From Dromiciops gliroides (lineage: Eukaryota; Chordata; Mammalia; Microbiotheria; Microbiotheriidae): DNA of 64,000 nt. The DNA is taken from the NCBI RefSeq assembly GCF_019393635.1, contig NC_057863.1, positions 626,327,791-626,391,790 on the forward strand. The letters are read 5' to 3'. Below, one piece after another: positions 55,190 to 64,000 of the stretch. The position numbers and the translations under genes were made by a program. The notes beneath the pieces were generated by a model. The model saw only the letters and a list, made by a program, of their open reading frames with translations, was not told the origin of the DNA and did no database searches. Each line of letters starts with the position of its first letter. Position 1 is the first letter of the stretch.

Positions 55190-55960
55190 CATGCTGGAAC
55201 TGAGATAGGAAGTGGAATTCCATTTAAGGTAGGGATACGTGAGGGGAAGAAATGTGTAATCAGCCTGGAAATAGTGGTTAGAGCCAGATTAGAAAGGACT
55301 TTAAATGCCACACAGAGTAGTTTATATTTCTTCCTAGAGGCAAAGAGGGAACATGAAGTTTCCTGAGCAAGGGAGGGACATGCCCAACCCTGTACTTTAG
55401 GAATATCTATTTGGCAGCTCTGTGGAAGACAAGTTGGGAGAGGAGAGACTGGATGTTGGGAGACCAGTGGAGGGACCACTTGCAGGCAAGAAGTGATGGA
55501 ACCTGAATTAGTATAGATGTGGTGTAAGTGGAGAGAAGGAGACAGACGTGGAGGTAGAATTGACAGGACTTGGCAAGTATAGATATGGTGGCAAATGAGA
55601 GTAGAGAATCCAAGCTGACTCCTAGGCTGCAAACTTAGGTGACTGTGAGAATGGTGGTGGCTTCAGCAGCAAAAGGAAAATTGGAAAGAATAGGTTTAGG
55701 AATAAAGTCCTGTGTTTAATCTGTTGGGTTTGTGATGCCTATGGATCTCCTGGTGGAATTGGCCAATAGACCATTAGAATGTAACTCTGGAGCTTGGAAG
55801 AAAGGTGAGAGCTGTGTAGATTTGGGAGTCATCTGCAAGGTGACTTAAATCCATGGGAGCCAATGAGATCACCAAATGAGAGAATGCAGATAGAGAAGAG
55901 CCAGGACAGAGCCTTGGTAGACACCCACAATCAGGGCGTGAAACATGAATGTCCACTGGC
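55190..55960 (+). repeat. longest copy of the ancient dispersed repeat
   Basis: Segments attagaaaggactttaaatg, ttggcagctctgtggaagac, gaggtagaattgacaggact, tttgggagtcatctgcaagg and gagaatgcagatagagaaga, in the order seen in partial copies at 13.9, 33.6, 35.9 and 44.0 kb. Its open frames are on both strands and show no domain. Confidence 0.65.
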
Positions 55961-56062
55961 TGTTGCCCATCAGATCACCAGTGGAGGTCTGTTTTTCCAC
56001 TCCTGATTCAGAAGAGATAGTGTGGAAGAAAGAAAAGCCCTTTTGGTTTTTGTTGGGGGGTT

Positions 56063-56202
56063 TTTTGGTGAGTCAATTGGGGTTAAGTGACTTGCCCAAG
56101 GTCACACAGCTAGTAAGTGTCAAGTGTCTGAGGCCAGATTTGAACTCAGGTCCTCCTGACTCCAGGGCTGGTGCTCTATCCACTGTGCCACCTAGCTGCC
56201 CC
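56063..56202 (-). mobile_element. tRNA-derived SINE
   Basis: gtgagtcaattggggttaag to accta gctgcccc; weak duplication cccttttg / cccttttt. Confidence 0.94.
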
Positions 56203-56204
56203 TC

Positions 56205-57330
56205 CCTTTTTTTTTTTTTATCCCCTCTGGACACAGCTTTAAGCAGATTGTTTGGGGCAAATCATTCCCTGTTTGCTTACCTTCTTTTTCTGTGCTATTT
56301 AAACTATTATAAAAACTCCGTGACTGTCCACTTGGACTTGCTTGCTTATTGGATGCACGGATCAAGAGGAGAGAGTAGCTTAAGGCCCCTGGGGGACAGC
56401 ATGAGAGAGGCCAGAAGTCTTCTAGCTCCAAGAGATGTTAGTCTCTGACGTTTGCTGCCTGAGTGACCCTGAGCATGTTACTGAACTCTGGGTCTCAGTG
56501 TACTCGTCTGTAAAATGGCCCACCTCTACGATCCCTTTCACCTCTGAATCTATGATCCAATGAAAATAAACTCTTTCTTGTGGCTCTGAACTCCCACTCA
56601 GCTCTGCTAAGGTGGGGGGGGGGGGAGGGAGTCTTTCTCTATAAGAGTTCTGGTTTCTTCTCAACTCATTCTCCTCCACACCTTAAATGATCAAGAAAGC
56701 CCAGGTTGATTGCCATCATTTTTATATATAACAGCTTAAATAGCACTCCGAAATAGAAACTGAAAGAAGGAATCAGAAGTTGCCCCAAACTTGAAGCTGC
56801 ATCTTAAGAGGGGAAAATGGACTTTTCTCCCTTCTGCTCCTGTGAATGGGGTGGGGTGACGGGGGTGGAAAGAGAGAGGAGGAGAGAGAGAGGGAAGGAG
56901 AGGGAGAGGGAGAGGAATAGAGGGCAAGAGAGTGAGAGAGAAGAAACAGGAAATAAAGGACTAACTGACCAATGGGACCAGTAGCTTCTCCTCCCCTGTG
57001 AATGGGGGTAGGAGTAAAGGAAGATGTTGTTAGCTGAGCTGGGGGGCATTCCCTGGTGCCTCCTGGCTTGTGATTTCATCTGTTCTGCTCCTTTCCTCCA
57101 TCTTGGGCTCTATGTCTGTTTGAGCCCACCAGGTAGCTGGTGGTCAGTGGCCATCCTTTTAGAGCCGTCTTCCTGCTTGGAGTCCTAGATGTGGACCCAG
57201 CTGGGGCTTCCTCTGGACTCCCACTCTCTCCATCATGGCTCTTAATCTCTCAGTTCCCCAGGAAAACTAATAGGATAAGATGCTGATCTTCAGCCCTTCA
57301 CCCCCAACTGCCTGTTAGACTTCTGGAATG
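56205..57330. other. intron 1, CORE-SINE remnant, GA-rich tract, unique text
   Basis: 56440-56560 CORE-SINE (cctgagtgaccctgagcatg, gtctgtaaaatggcccacc). G13 at 56612-56625. (GA)n-rich 56868-56945. Otherwise unrepeated. Confidence 0.5.
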
Positions 57331-57334
57331 CAAT

Positions 57335-58155
57335 GTTTCATTTTAAACTCAACACATCCCAAAACGGAACTCATTTCTCTTTTCCCTTAAACCCTCCCCT
57401 CCCCCTCCCACCTTCTATAGAGGACAATATCCTCCCAGTCCCTCAGACTCATCCTGGAATTTCTCTCTGTCTGTCTCTCCCCCTGCTATCTCCCCACATC
57501 CCATCTGTTACCATGACCTGTCGATTTCACCTCTGCAGCGTCCCTCAAATATGCACCTTTCTCTCCTCTGACACTGCCACCCCTTCAATGCAGACCCTCA
57601 TCACCTCACACCTGGGTTATTATAATTGCCAGCTGGTGAATCTGCCTGCCTCAAGTCTCTCCTCTACTCAAGCTATTAAAGTGATTTATCACCCCCTTTC
57701 TTCCTCAATAAATTCTAGTGGCTCCCTATTACCTAGATGATCAAATACAAAATTTGGTGTTTGGTATTTAAAGCTCACCATATGCCCACCCCCAACCTTT
57801 TCAATTTTTTTTTTTATGCCTTACACACCCCTTGCTCTTTCCCCTAACACTCTTCTGTCTAATGAGTCTCCTCTGCTGTCATTAAAAAACAAAACAAAAC
57901 TCTGTTTTCTCTGGCTGTTCCCCACACCTGGTAAATTCTCCTTCCTTATCATTGCCTCCCAGCTTCCCTGGCTTCCTTGAAATCCCAGAGATTCTAACGT
58001 CTCCGCTTTGCCTGCATACAGCTGTTTTCGTATGCACTTGTTCTCCTGTTTCCTTCATTACAGCATGAACTCAAGGACAGAGACTTGTCTTTCTTTTTTT
58101 ATCCCCAGCACTTAGCACATTTCCTGACATATATTAGTTTATTGGCTGACTGACC
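57335..58155 (+). mobile_element. L2 LINE 3' region
   Basis: aactcatttctcttttccct, tgcagaccctcatcacctca (57588), aagctattaaagtgatttat, ctggctgttccccacacctg and cccagcacttagcacatttc. It aligns in order with 34.6-35.6 kb. Confidence 0.7.
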
Positions 58156-58221
58156 ATGGTTGTTAGAGGAAGTCCCCTATATCAATTAAATCACAGATGT
58201 GCACTGATAATTATTATTGTA

Positions 58222-58425
58222 GACAGCTAGGTGGTGCAGTGTATGGCATCCTGGAGTTGGAATCAGGAAAACCTGAATTTGAATCCCACCTCAGGTCCTT
58301 TAACTAGCTCTATGTGACCCTGGATAAGTCATTCAATCTGTCAGAGCCTCAGTTTTCTTAAGTGTAAAATGGGAATAACAGTAGCACCTACCTCCCAGGG
58401 GTGTTATGATAGTATGAGCTAATGG
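58222..58425 (+). mobile_element. CORE-SINE
   Basis: gacagctaggtggtgcagtg, gaatttgaatcccacctcag, agtgtaaaatgggaataaca. Confidence 0.85.
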
Positions 58426-58469
58426 GAGAGAAATCTTAGGGCACTGTGTCCATTCTAACTGTTTTCATT

Positions 58470-58790
58470 ATTATTGGATTGGGTCTAATTTCTCCCTCTG
58501 CTGAGAACAGCTTTTCTCCAGCAGAATCCTCCTATTGTCTTCAGCATTTGTTGTTAATTTGATTATTCATCCAGATGAAAGCTGGCTCGACCTGCTTGAA
58601 TGAATGTGCTTTCTCTCCTTAGTAGGATCCCCACCCCCATCCCCATTCCTGCTCCACGGGGTCCTTCAGGGTCAAGAGCAAGGTTAATTTGCATTTCTAG
58701 CTGTCTTTCTCTTCTCTCTTTGTGCCTTCACCTTCTTCCTAGAGCTTCGAGGGGGTCATGAAGTAGGGTGAGGGTGCAAGGCCCCCCGGG
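58470..58790. promoter_or_regulatory. candidate intronic noncoding element
   Basis: Unrepeated, balanced sequence with ttgttgttaatttgattatt (58549) and aaggttaatttgcatttcta (58680). No SINE, L1 or L2 match. Its position in the first intron fits an enhancer, but this is inference only. Confidence 0.3.
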
Positions 58791-58854
58791 ACAGAGAATG
58801 ATTTTATTTTGTTTCAGTTATTAACTCCTGACTGACTGCTCATGTACAAGTGGG

Positions 58855-59030
58855 AACACACACTCACGTATACACAGGCACACACACACACCAAGCACAT
58901 ATATGCACACCATACAATACATATATACCCCTTATCTTCCCCACATAAAAACACATATCACATACTCATCCAACACACACAGCTGTACACACATAATATA
59001 AACCACACACACATAAACACACTATGGAGA
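58855..59030. repeat. CA/ACAT-rich low-complexity tract
   Basis: Irregular cacaca, atacac and cataaa units. Confidence 0.93.
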
Positions 59031-59104
59031 CTTTTATCAGAACTGCTACTCCCTTCATAATCTATATGAAGTGAACCCCCTCCCATAACTCCTTTTTATT
59101 TTTT

Positions 59105-59960
59105 CCATATCCTGTAATAATAATTGCTAATATTTATAAAGCACTTTAAAGTTTCAAAAGTGCTTTATCACATTTTATTATCACATTTGATCCTCACAAC
59201 CAACCTGAGAGGTAGTCTCTTATTATCCCCACTTTATAGATGAGGAAACTGAGGAAGACAGAGATTAAGAGACTGGCCCAAGGTCATACAGATAAGTGTC
59301 TGCATATACTTATGTGGATACAATTTTTCTTGTCATTGAATGTAAGCCCCTTGAAGGCAGGGACTGTTTCCTTTATGTCTTCATATCCCCTCACACCTAG
59401 CACAGAGCCCTAGCACACAGTAAGAGCTTAATTAATGCTTGTTGATTCTCCTCAGATCTGGTGATCATTCATTCATTCAACAAGCATTTATGGCACAACT
59501 GCTGACTCTTCTGTTTTACCAGAGATAGGGATAAGAAAGAGATCATTGTGTTAAAGGAATGTCCGCTCTTGCATGTCAGCACTTTCTCTGCTACTGTCTT
59601 GGGGACTTGCCCAGGATTATACACCTAATAAACCAGGATTGCAACCTGGGGCTTCCCAGCTCTGAGACCGGTTCTCTACCCATTATGCCACACTGTCTCT
59701 ATCAGAAAGACATTATGCTTAACAGTAATAACAACTGAAAAGAGTATTGTACTTTGAATTTTTACTAGCACCTGTTATGGATGGCCTCATTTGAGGATGA
59801 CAACAACTTTGTAAAGAAGGTATTTTATTACCCTTCTTTTGCTGATGGGGAAATTGAGACTAAGGAGAAGTGACTTGTCCAAGGTCACTCAGCTAGAAAC
59901 TGCCAGGGGAGAATTTGAACCCCAGGCTTCTTTCCTTGAAAGCCCAGCATCATACCTGAC
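59105..59960. other. intron 1, MIR and L2 tails
   Basis: 59110-59310 MIR (taatatttataaagcacttt, gatgaggaaactgaggaaga). 59335-59450 L2 tail (gaatgtaagccccttgaagg). 59580-59700 MIR fragment (cttgcccaggattatacacc). 59740-59960 MIR (gcccagcatcatacctgacc). Confidence 0.75.
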
Positions 59961-59964
59961 CTCA

Positions 59965-60460
59965 CTGCCTCTCTGAGATGTTGAGCTTATCTTTGAAGAT
60001 AGGCAAGTAGGGCTCTTCAGAGAGATAACAGGCAATGATAGTAACATCTCAGATCCCCTCTTCAAATTAAAGGCACATGAGATGGGTTTAGAGGTGGGCC
60101 CTAGGGTCTTATTTTGGACGAATGAATACTTCTGTCTAGTGTTGAAGGCATTATAAATGAGAATCCAGTTTCTCCATCAGCTGAGTGACAACCATACCCC
60201 AGATGGTGTTTACTTTAGAAATCCTCAAGCAAGGTCTTACATGAAATACACAACACATGCTTCCCCCCGAGATGATTGTTTGTGCTTTCTCTCTAGAGGG
60301 GCAACAGAAGAAAGAACCAAGAATTTGGACTTGAAACCTGAATTTAAAAATTACCTCTCTGCCTGCCTGCTGTCTTCACCCTCAAAGTTGCTTCCCTCTA
60401 AGACTCAGTTTCCATATTGGTAGAAGGGAAATACTCTTAATAGTTGCTTTGCAAACCAAA
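59965..60460. other. intron 1, mostly unique
   Basis: An 88-codon open frame from 60157 has no recognisable domain or signal and no splice context that fits. Confidence 0.35.
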
Positions 60461-60462
60461 GC

Positions 60463-60755
60463 ATCCCTTAGAATTCTAGATCTAAAACTGGAAGATACCT
60501 TAGCTGTCCCCCTCATCTTGCAGGTGAGGCAACTGAGGACCAGGGAAATTAAGTGACTTTCATAAGCTCAAATTGCAAGGATCATAGATTTAGCCCTGGA
60601 AGGGGCCTTGGACACCATGAAATCCAACCCCCTCCCTTTACAGGTCAGGAAACTGAGGCCCAGAGAGGCTAAGTGACTTAAACATCAGAAATGGAATGTG
60701 AACCCAGGTTGACTCCAAATCATGTGCTCTTTCTGCCACACCATACAATCTAAAT
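60463..60755 (-). mobile_element. two tandem MIR-type SINE copies
   Basis: 60463-60570 (aaaactggaagataccttag, gcaactgaggaccagggaaa) and 60580-60755 (tagccctggaaggggccttg, caggaaactgaggcccagag). Confidence 0.8.
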
Positions 60756-61202
60756 ATTTTTTTTTAATTCACTTTTTCCAAACCAGGAATCCTAACCACT
60801 AGACCTCATGGGAAGCTATACACCACACGATCTAATGGAAGACCAATGACAGGATTATTTATCAATTTCCTTTTTCCTTTTTGTTAACCTTCAGGAGCCT
60901 ATGTGCTCTAGATTTAAATCTGGGGGCATTGACTGCAAGCAGAGATTTAACTGACTCTAAGGGCAACAATTGGCATAAGTAAGTGACTGGCACAGGGTAG
61001 GTGCCTAATAAGTGCTCACTGATTGATTTGCTTAATTGAAGGTGGGAAATTAAAAGGAACTAATAGGATTCATATCATACTCTCTTGTTCTTGGGATTCC
61101 TTTAAACCTTTCTCCAAGGTAGCAAAACTCCCAGATGCACCAATGACTTTTCTTACTTCCCAGTCCCTGCTCCCTGAATCTAAGATGCCATCTCCCCCAC
61201 AG

Positions 61203-61301
61203 AGGTTCACGCTGATACTGGGGCTGGTGACACTAGTGGCCGCATTTGGATCATCTTTCCAGTATGGATACAATGTCTCAGTCGTCAACTCTCCCTCTGA
61301 G
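61203..61301 (+). CDS. SLC2A5: SLC2A5-like transporter, exon encoding TM1
   Basis: 33 codons between tctcccccacAG and GAG|GTAGGT. Encodes RFTLILGLVTLVAAFGSS followed by FQYGYNVSVVNSPSE. GSSFQYGYNV is the TM1 end of class II sugar transporters (GLUT5, GLUT7, GLUT9, GLUT11), and the Gln and Tyr residues here line the sugar path in GLUT5. SLC2A5 encodes the apical fructose transporter of small intestine and sperm. The GSS rather than GSA text favours GLUT5; NVSVVN recalls GLUT7. Phase is 0 on both sides. The reading frame is also open upstream through the acceptor, which allows an alternative start at 61143 or 61182. Confidence 0.93.
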
Positions 61302-62278
61302 GTAGGTTGTGCTGTGAAGGGAAATGAATTGGGTGATTCTTTCATTAATATGTCCTGAAGATCTCCTATGTATAAAGTTCCATGCTTGCCTCTAAGGGGA
61401 GGCATAAAATATGAAAGGCTTGGGAGGGTTCCCTGCGCTCAAAGAACCTGTAATCCACATGACATCTTCAAGAATCTCTCCACATGTTTGGGGGCATTTG
61501 ACTTGCTCAGTTTGACCACAGAAGCCAAAACAAGGTGCAGTGGGTGGAAGGCAGATTTGGACCCCATGATATGAAAACCTTCCTAGCAATTGGAGTCATC
61601 CCAAAGTAAGATGGGCCACCTCTGAAGTTAATGGATTACCCTCCATTGGAGGTCCTTTAGAGGAAAGCCAAAGGACCACTTGTTGGATTTCCTGTAGAGA
61701 AGATCCCCATTGAGATCTGGGTTGGACTAGGTTCCTTCCAGCCCTGAGCTTTTGTCAGCCTATGATAACATCCTTTCCCTCTACTCAGTCTTGCTGGTGT
61801 TTGTGTCTGAGAACTGAAGAGGGATGGGATGAGCTAGGTGCTTAATAGCTCCAATTACTTTTCTTGTTGGCCCAACCCAGAACCCCAGAGTTGCAAGTGA
61901 TCACAGGGGTCATTTAGTCCATACTGCAGTGACAATCTCCCCTGCCCTATTCTCAACAAGTGGTCATCCAGCCTCTGCATGAAGACCCTTAGTGAGGGAG
62001 AGCCCTGTCCCTAGTCAGCCATTCCACATTTGGACAGCTCCTCCTATTGTATTAGCAAGGTTTTCCTGCCATCAAGCTGAAACTGGATACTCTCTCCACA
62101 GTTCCCACCCATTACTTTTAGTTCTTTCCTCTAAGCCCCAGCGAACAATCCCTGTCCCCCTTCCATGCTCTTCAACCGCTCTTCAGATTCTTGAAAACTG
62201 TTCACACGCCTCTTCCTTCTGTAAATTTCCTCTTCTCTGGGTAAAGCCAAATTCTTTCTTTCTTTTTTATGTTTTCAG

Positions 62279-62439
62279 ATCATGCAAAGATTTTACAACC
62301 AAACCTACTATGAGAGGAATTCGGTATATATGAGTGATACAGTCGTGACCCTGCTGTGGTCTGTCACTGTGTCCATGTTTCCTCTGGGAGGCTTAATTGG
62401 GTCACTCATGGTTGCCCCGATGGTAAATAAATGTGGCAG
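62279..62439 (+). CDS. SLC2A5: SLC2A5-like transporter, exon encoding extracellular loop 1 and TM2
   Basis: 161 bp between ttatgttttcAG and GGCAG|GTAAGT, phase 0 in and 2 out. Encodes IMQRFYNQTYYERNSVYM, then LLWSVTVSMFPLGGLIGSLM, and ends VAPMVNKCGR. NQT is an N-glycosylation site at the position of the conserved FYNxTY site in GLUT5/7. WSVTVSMFPLGG and NKCGRKG (completed by the next exon) are family hallmarks; GRK is the start of the cytosolic loop 2-3 signature. No stops or shifts. Text is between GLUT5 (WSVTVSMFP) and GLUT7 (PLGG). Confidence 0.96.
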
Positions 62440-62602
62440 GTAAGTGAGAAAAGCTCTCCAACCCTCAGGAATCCATCAACAGACTTTGGCAGAACTTTGA
62501 ACATTTAGGATGATAACTTTAGCCTGTAACCTTGAACAGAGTGGCATAGTGGATAGATTGCTGGATCTGAAGTTAGGGAACAGCCTGATTCAAATCTTAC
62601 TT

Positions 62603-62715
62603 GCCCAGGGTCACACAGCTAGTAAGTGTGTGTTAAGTGTCTGAGGCCGGATTTGAACTCAGGTACTCCTGACTCCAGGGCCGGTGCTCTATCCACTGCA
62701 CCACCTAGCTGCCCC
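62603..62715 (-). mobile_element. SINE lacking its 3' tail, in the transporter intron
   Basis: Reads gcccagggtcacacagctag to cacctagctgcccc between perfect copies of caaatcttactt (62591-62602, 62716-62727). The last 25 or so bases and the A tail of the SINE are missing while the duplication is intact. Confidence 0.95.
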
Positions 62716-62759
62716 CAAATCTTACTTTTGACACAACCTCCACGACCATAGACAAATCA

Positions 62760-63690
62760 TTTAGGCTCAGCTTTCTCTTCAGTGAAATGAAGATAACAAT
62801 AATGATGAGCCCAAAAGTCTACCAAATGCTTATCTCATTTGGTTCTCCTGACCACCCTGGGAGGTGGGAGGTACCATTATTATTCCCATTTTTACAGATG
62901 AGGAAACTGAGGCAAACAGGAGGGGAAACGACTTGCCCAAGATTACACAGCTAACAAGTGTCTGAGACTGGATTTGAACTCAGGTCTTCCTGAATCCAGG
63001 TCCAGGGCCCTATCCACTGAGCCACCTAGCTACCTCTCATTGATAATAGCAACTATCTCACAGTATTGCCATGAGTTTTAATGAGCTGATTTATTTAAAG
63101 TGCTCTATAAACATTAATAAGAACTGATATACAAAAATATACATGATATATCAGTGAATATTAGAATTTAAAATGAGTGTTCATGGTATTTGGAATGAAA
63201 ACAGAACTCAGAACAAAATCATAGAATTAGTCAGAAGGGACCTCATTGAATCCCCCACTTCAATAATCATACTTAGGATTTATATAGTGCAAAGCACTTT
63301 ACAATTATAATTCCCTTTGATCTACACAACAAATCTGGGGTGTAGGTGCTATGGTTATCCCCATTTTATAGCTGATTGAGGTTAAATGACTTGTCCAGGG
63401 TCACATGGCTAGTAAGAGTCTGAGGCTGGATTGGAGTTCAGCAAGTCCAGCCATATCCCCATGGGCCTGATCACTGGTTATCCAGCTTTTTCCTGGAAGA
63501 CTTCTAGTGAAGTCTGTGTGGGCCATAAAAACCAGAGTTCAACCCCCTCATTTTATAGACAAAGGTAACTGAGGCTCAGGCATGTTCAATAACTTTCCCT
63601 TCGGGTTTTAGGCATCATTTGAACTCAGGTCTTCCTGACTCCAGGTCAAATATTCTATAAGCACTGTGCTCTACTAGAGGCTCCAAGTAG
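62760..63690. other. intron with several MIR copies
   Basis: 62790-63040 MIR (atgaggaaactgaggcaaac, ctaacaagtgtctgagactg). 63225-63450 MIR (tagtgcaaagcactttacaa, ttgtccagggtcacatggct). 63530-63680 MIR fragment (caggtcttcctgactccagg). Confidence 0.8.
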
Positions 63691-63761
63691 TTACTGCATG
63701 TTTGTTTTCTCAAGAGAAGGGACTTCATTCATTTTTATTTTTATTTTTATTTTCTCTGTAG

Positions 63762-63886
63762 AAAGGGGACCTTGCTGATCAACAACATATTTTCCATTGT
63801 TCCTGCAATTTTGATGGGATGCAGCAAAGAGGCCAGGTCCTTTGAGATAATCATCTTTGCCCGAATTGTGGTGGGAATATGTGCAG
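63762..63886 (+). CDS. SLC2A5: SLC2A5-like transporter, exon encoding TM3 and TM4 start
   Basis: 125 bp between ttttctctgtAG and GCAG|GTAAAC, phase 2 in and 1 out. With the previous exon it reads GR+[18 protein letters not shown] then [20 protein letters not shown] and [20 protein letters not shown] is strikingly close to GLUT5/GLUT7 TM3. The Arg in [11 protein letters not shown] matches the conserved TM4 Arg region. The next expected block (the V..MYLGE region) lies beyond the window. About 139 codons of a roughly 500-codon protein are in view. The gene looks intact so far. Confidence 0.95.
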
Positions 63887-64000
63887 GTAAACATGAGGAT
63901 GGGGTATTGTTATGGCCAGACTTACTAGGAAGGCAATAGTAACAGACACTCACTAAGTGTTTTAAAGTTTATCCAATGTTTTCCACATATTAGCTCATTT

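Noticed and set aside
55132..55632. 166-codon minus frame
   Set aside because: Lies across the ancient dispersed repeat; no domain and no splice context.
55945..56448. 167-codon frame
   Set aside because: The middle is a reversed SINE (LPKVTQLVSVKCLRPDLNSG is the standard SINE translation).
1..64000. CRISPR arrays, bacterial operons, tRNA or rRNA genes
   Set aside because: None seen. tRNA-like segments are all SINE heads.

Overview
The window is mammalian nuclear DNA, almost certainly marsupial. The main sign is one tRNA-derived SINE family (5' block cagctaggtggcgcagtgg, then ggataaagcac/ggatagagcac, then ctgtgtgaccctgggcaag) present in about 35 copies, many with intact target-site duplications (TSDs). 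It matches the WSINE1-type CORE-SINEs I associate with Australian marsupials. Marsupial-type L1, half-L1 (HAL1-like), BovB-like RTE LINEs and an RTE-dependent SINE agree with this. The species cannot be named from the sequence.

Layout. 0-51 kb has no exon I can support. It is gene-free DNA packed with nested transposons: a CT-rich tract (0.9-1.2 kb); two HAL1-like elements head to head (1.75-6.35 kb); a long minus-strand RTE LINE (6.7-13.7 kb) holding a 3.35-kb endogenous gammaretrovirus-type copy, a mariner-like MITE and five SINEs; a related LTR at 16.2-16.76 kb; a second RTE LINE (18.9-22.0 kb) holding an L1 tail, an LTR inside another LTR, and a third LTR type; and an L1 inserted into an older L1 (24.6-28.6 kb). 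From 28.8 to 51 kb there are L2, MIR/CORE-SINE, RTE-SINE and SINE copies with a few unique stretches that may be regulatory.

51-64 kb is the 5' part of one host gene on the + strand, a class II facilitative hexose transporter closest to SLC2A5 (GLUT5) or its paralogue SLC2A7 (GLUT7). A TATA box at 51052 and an 11-codon first coding exon (51179-51211) are followed by a roughly 10-kb intron and then exons at 61203-61301, 62279-62439 and 63762-63886. Phases join cleanly (0, 0, 2) and every junction has GT/AG ends. The window ends inside the gene after TM4, so about 139 codons are present and the remainder lies to the right.

The most unusual object is the retroviral copy at 6934-10280. It begins exactly where an LTR transcript should start, ends with poly(A), and is flanked by a perfect 15-bp duplication. 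That makes it a LINE-mobilised retrocopy of retroviral RNA rather than an integrated provirus. No RNA genes, CRISPR arrays or bacterial-type features were seen.
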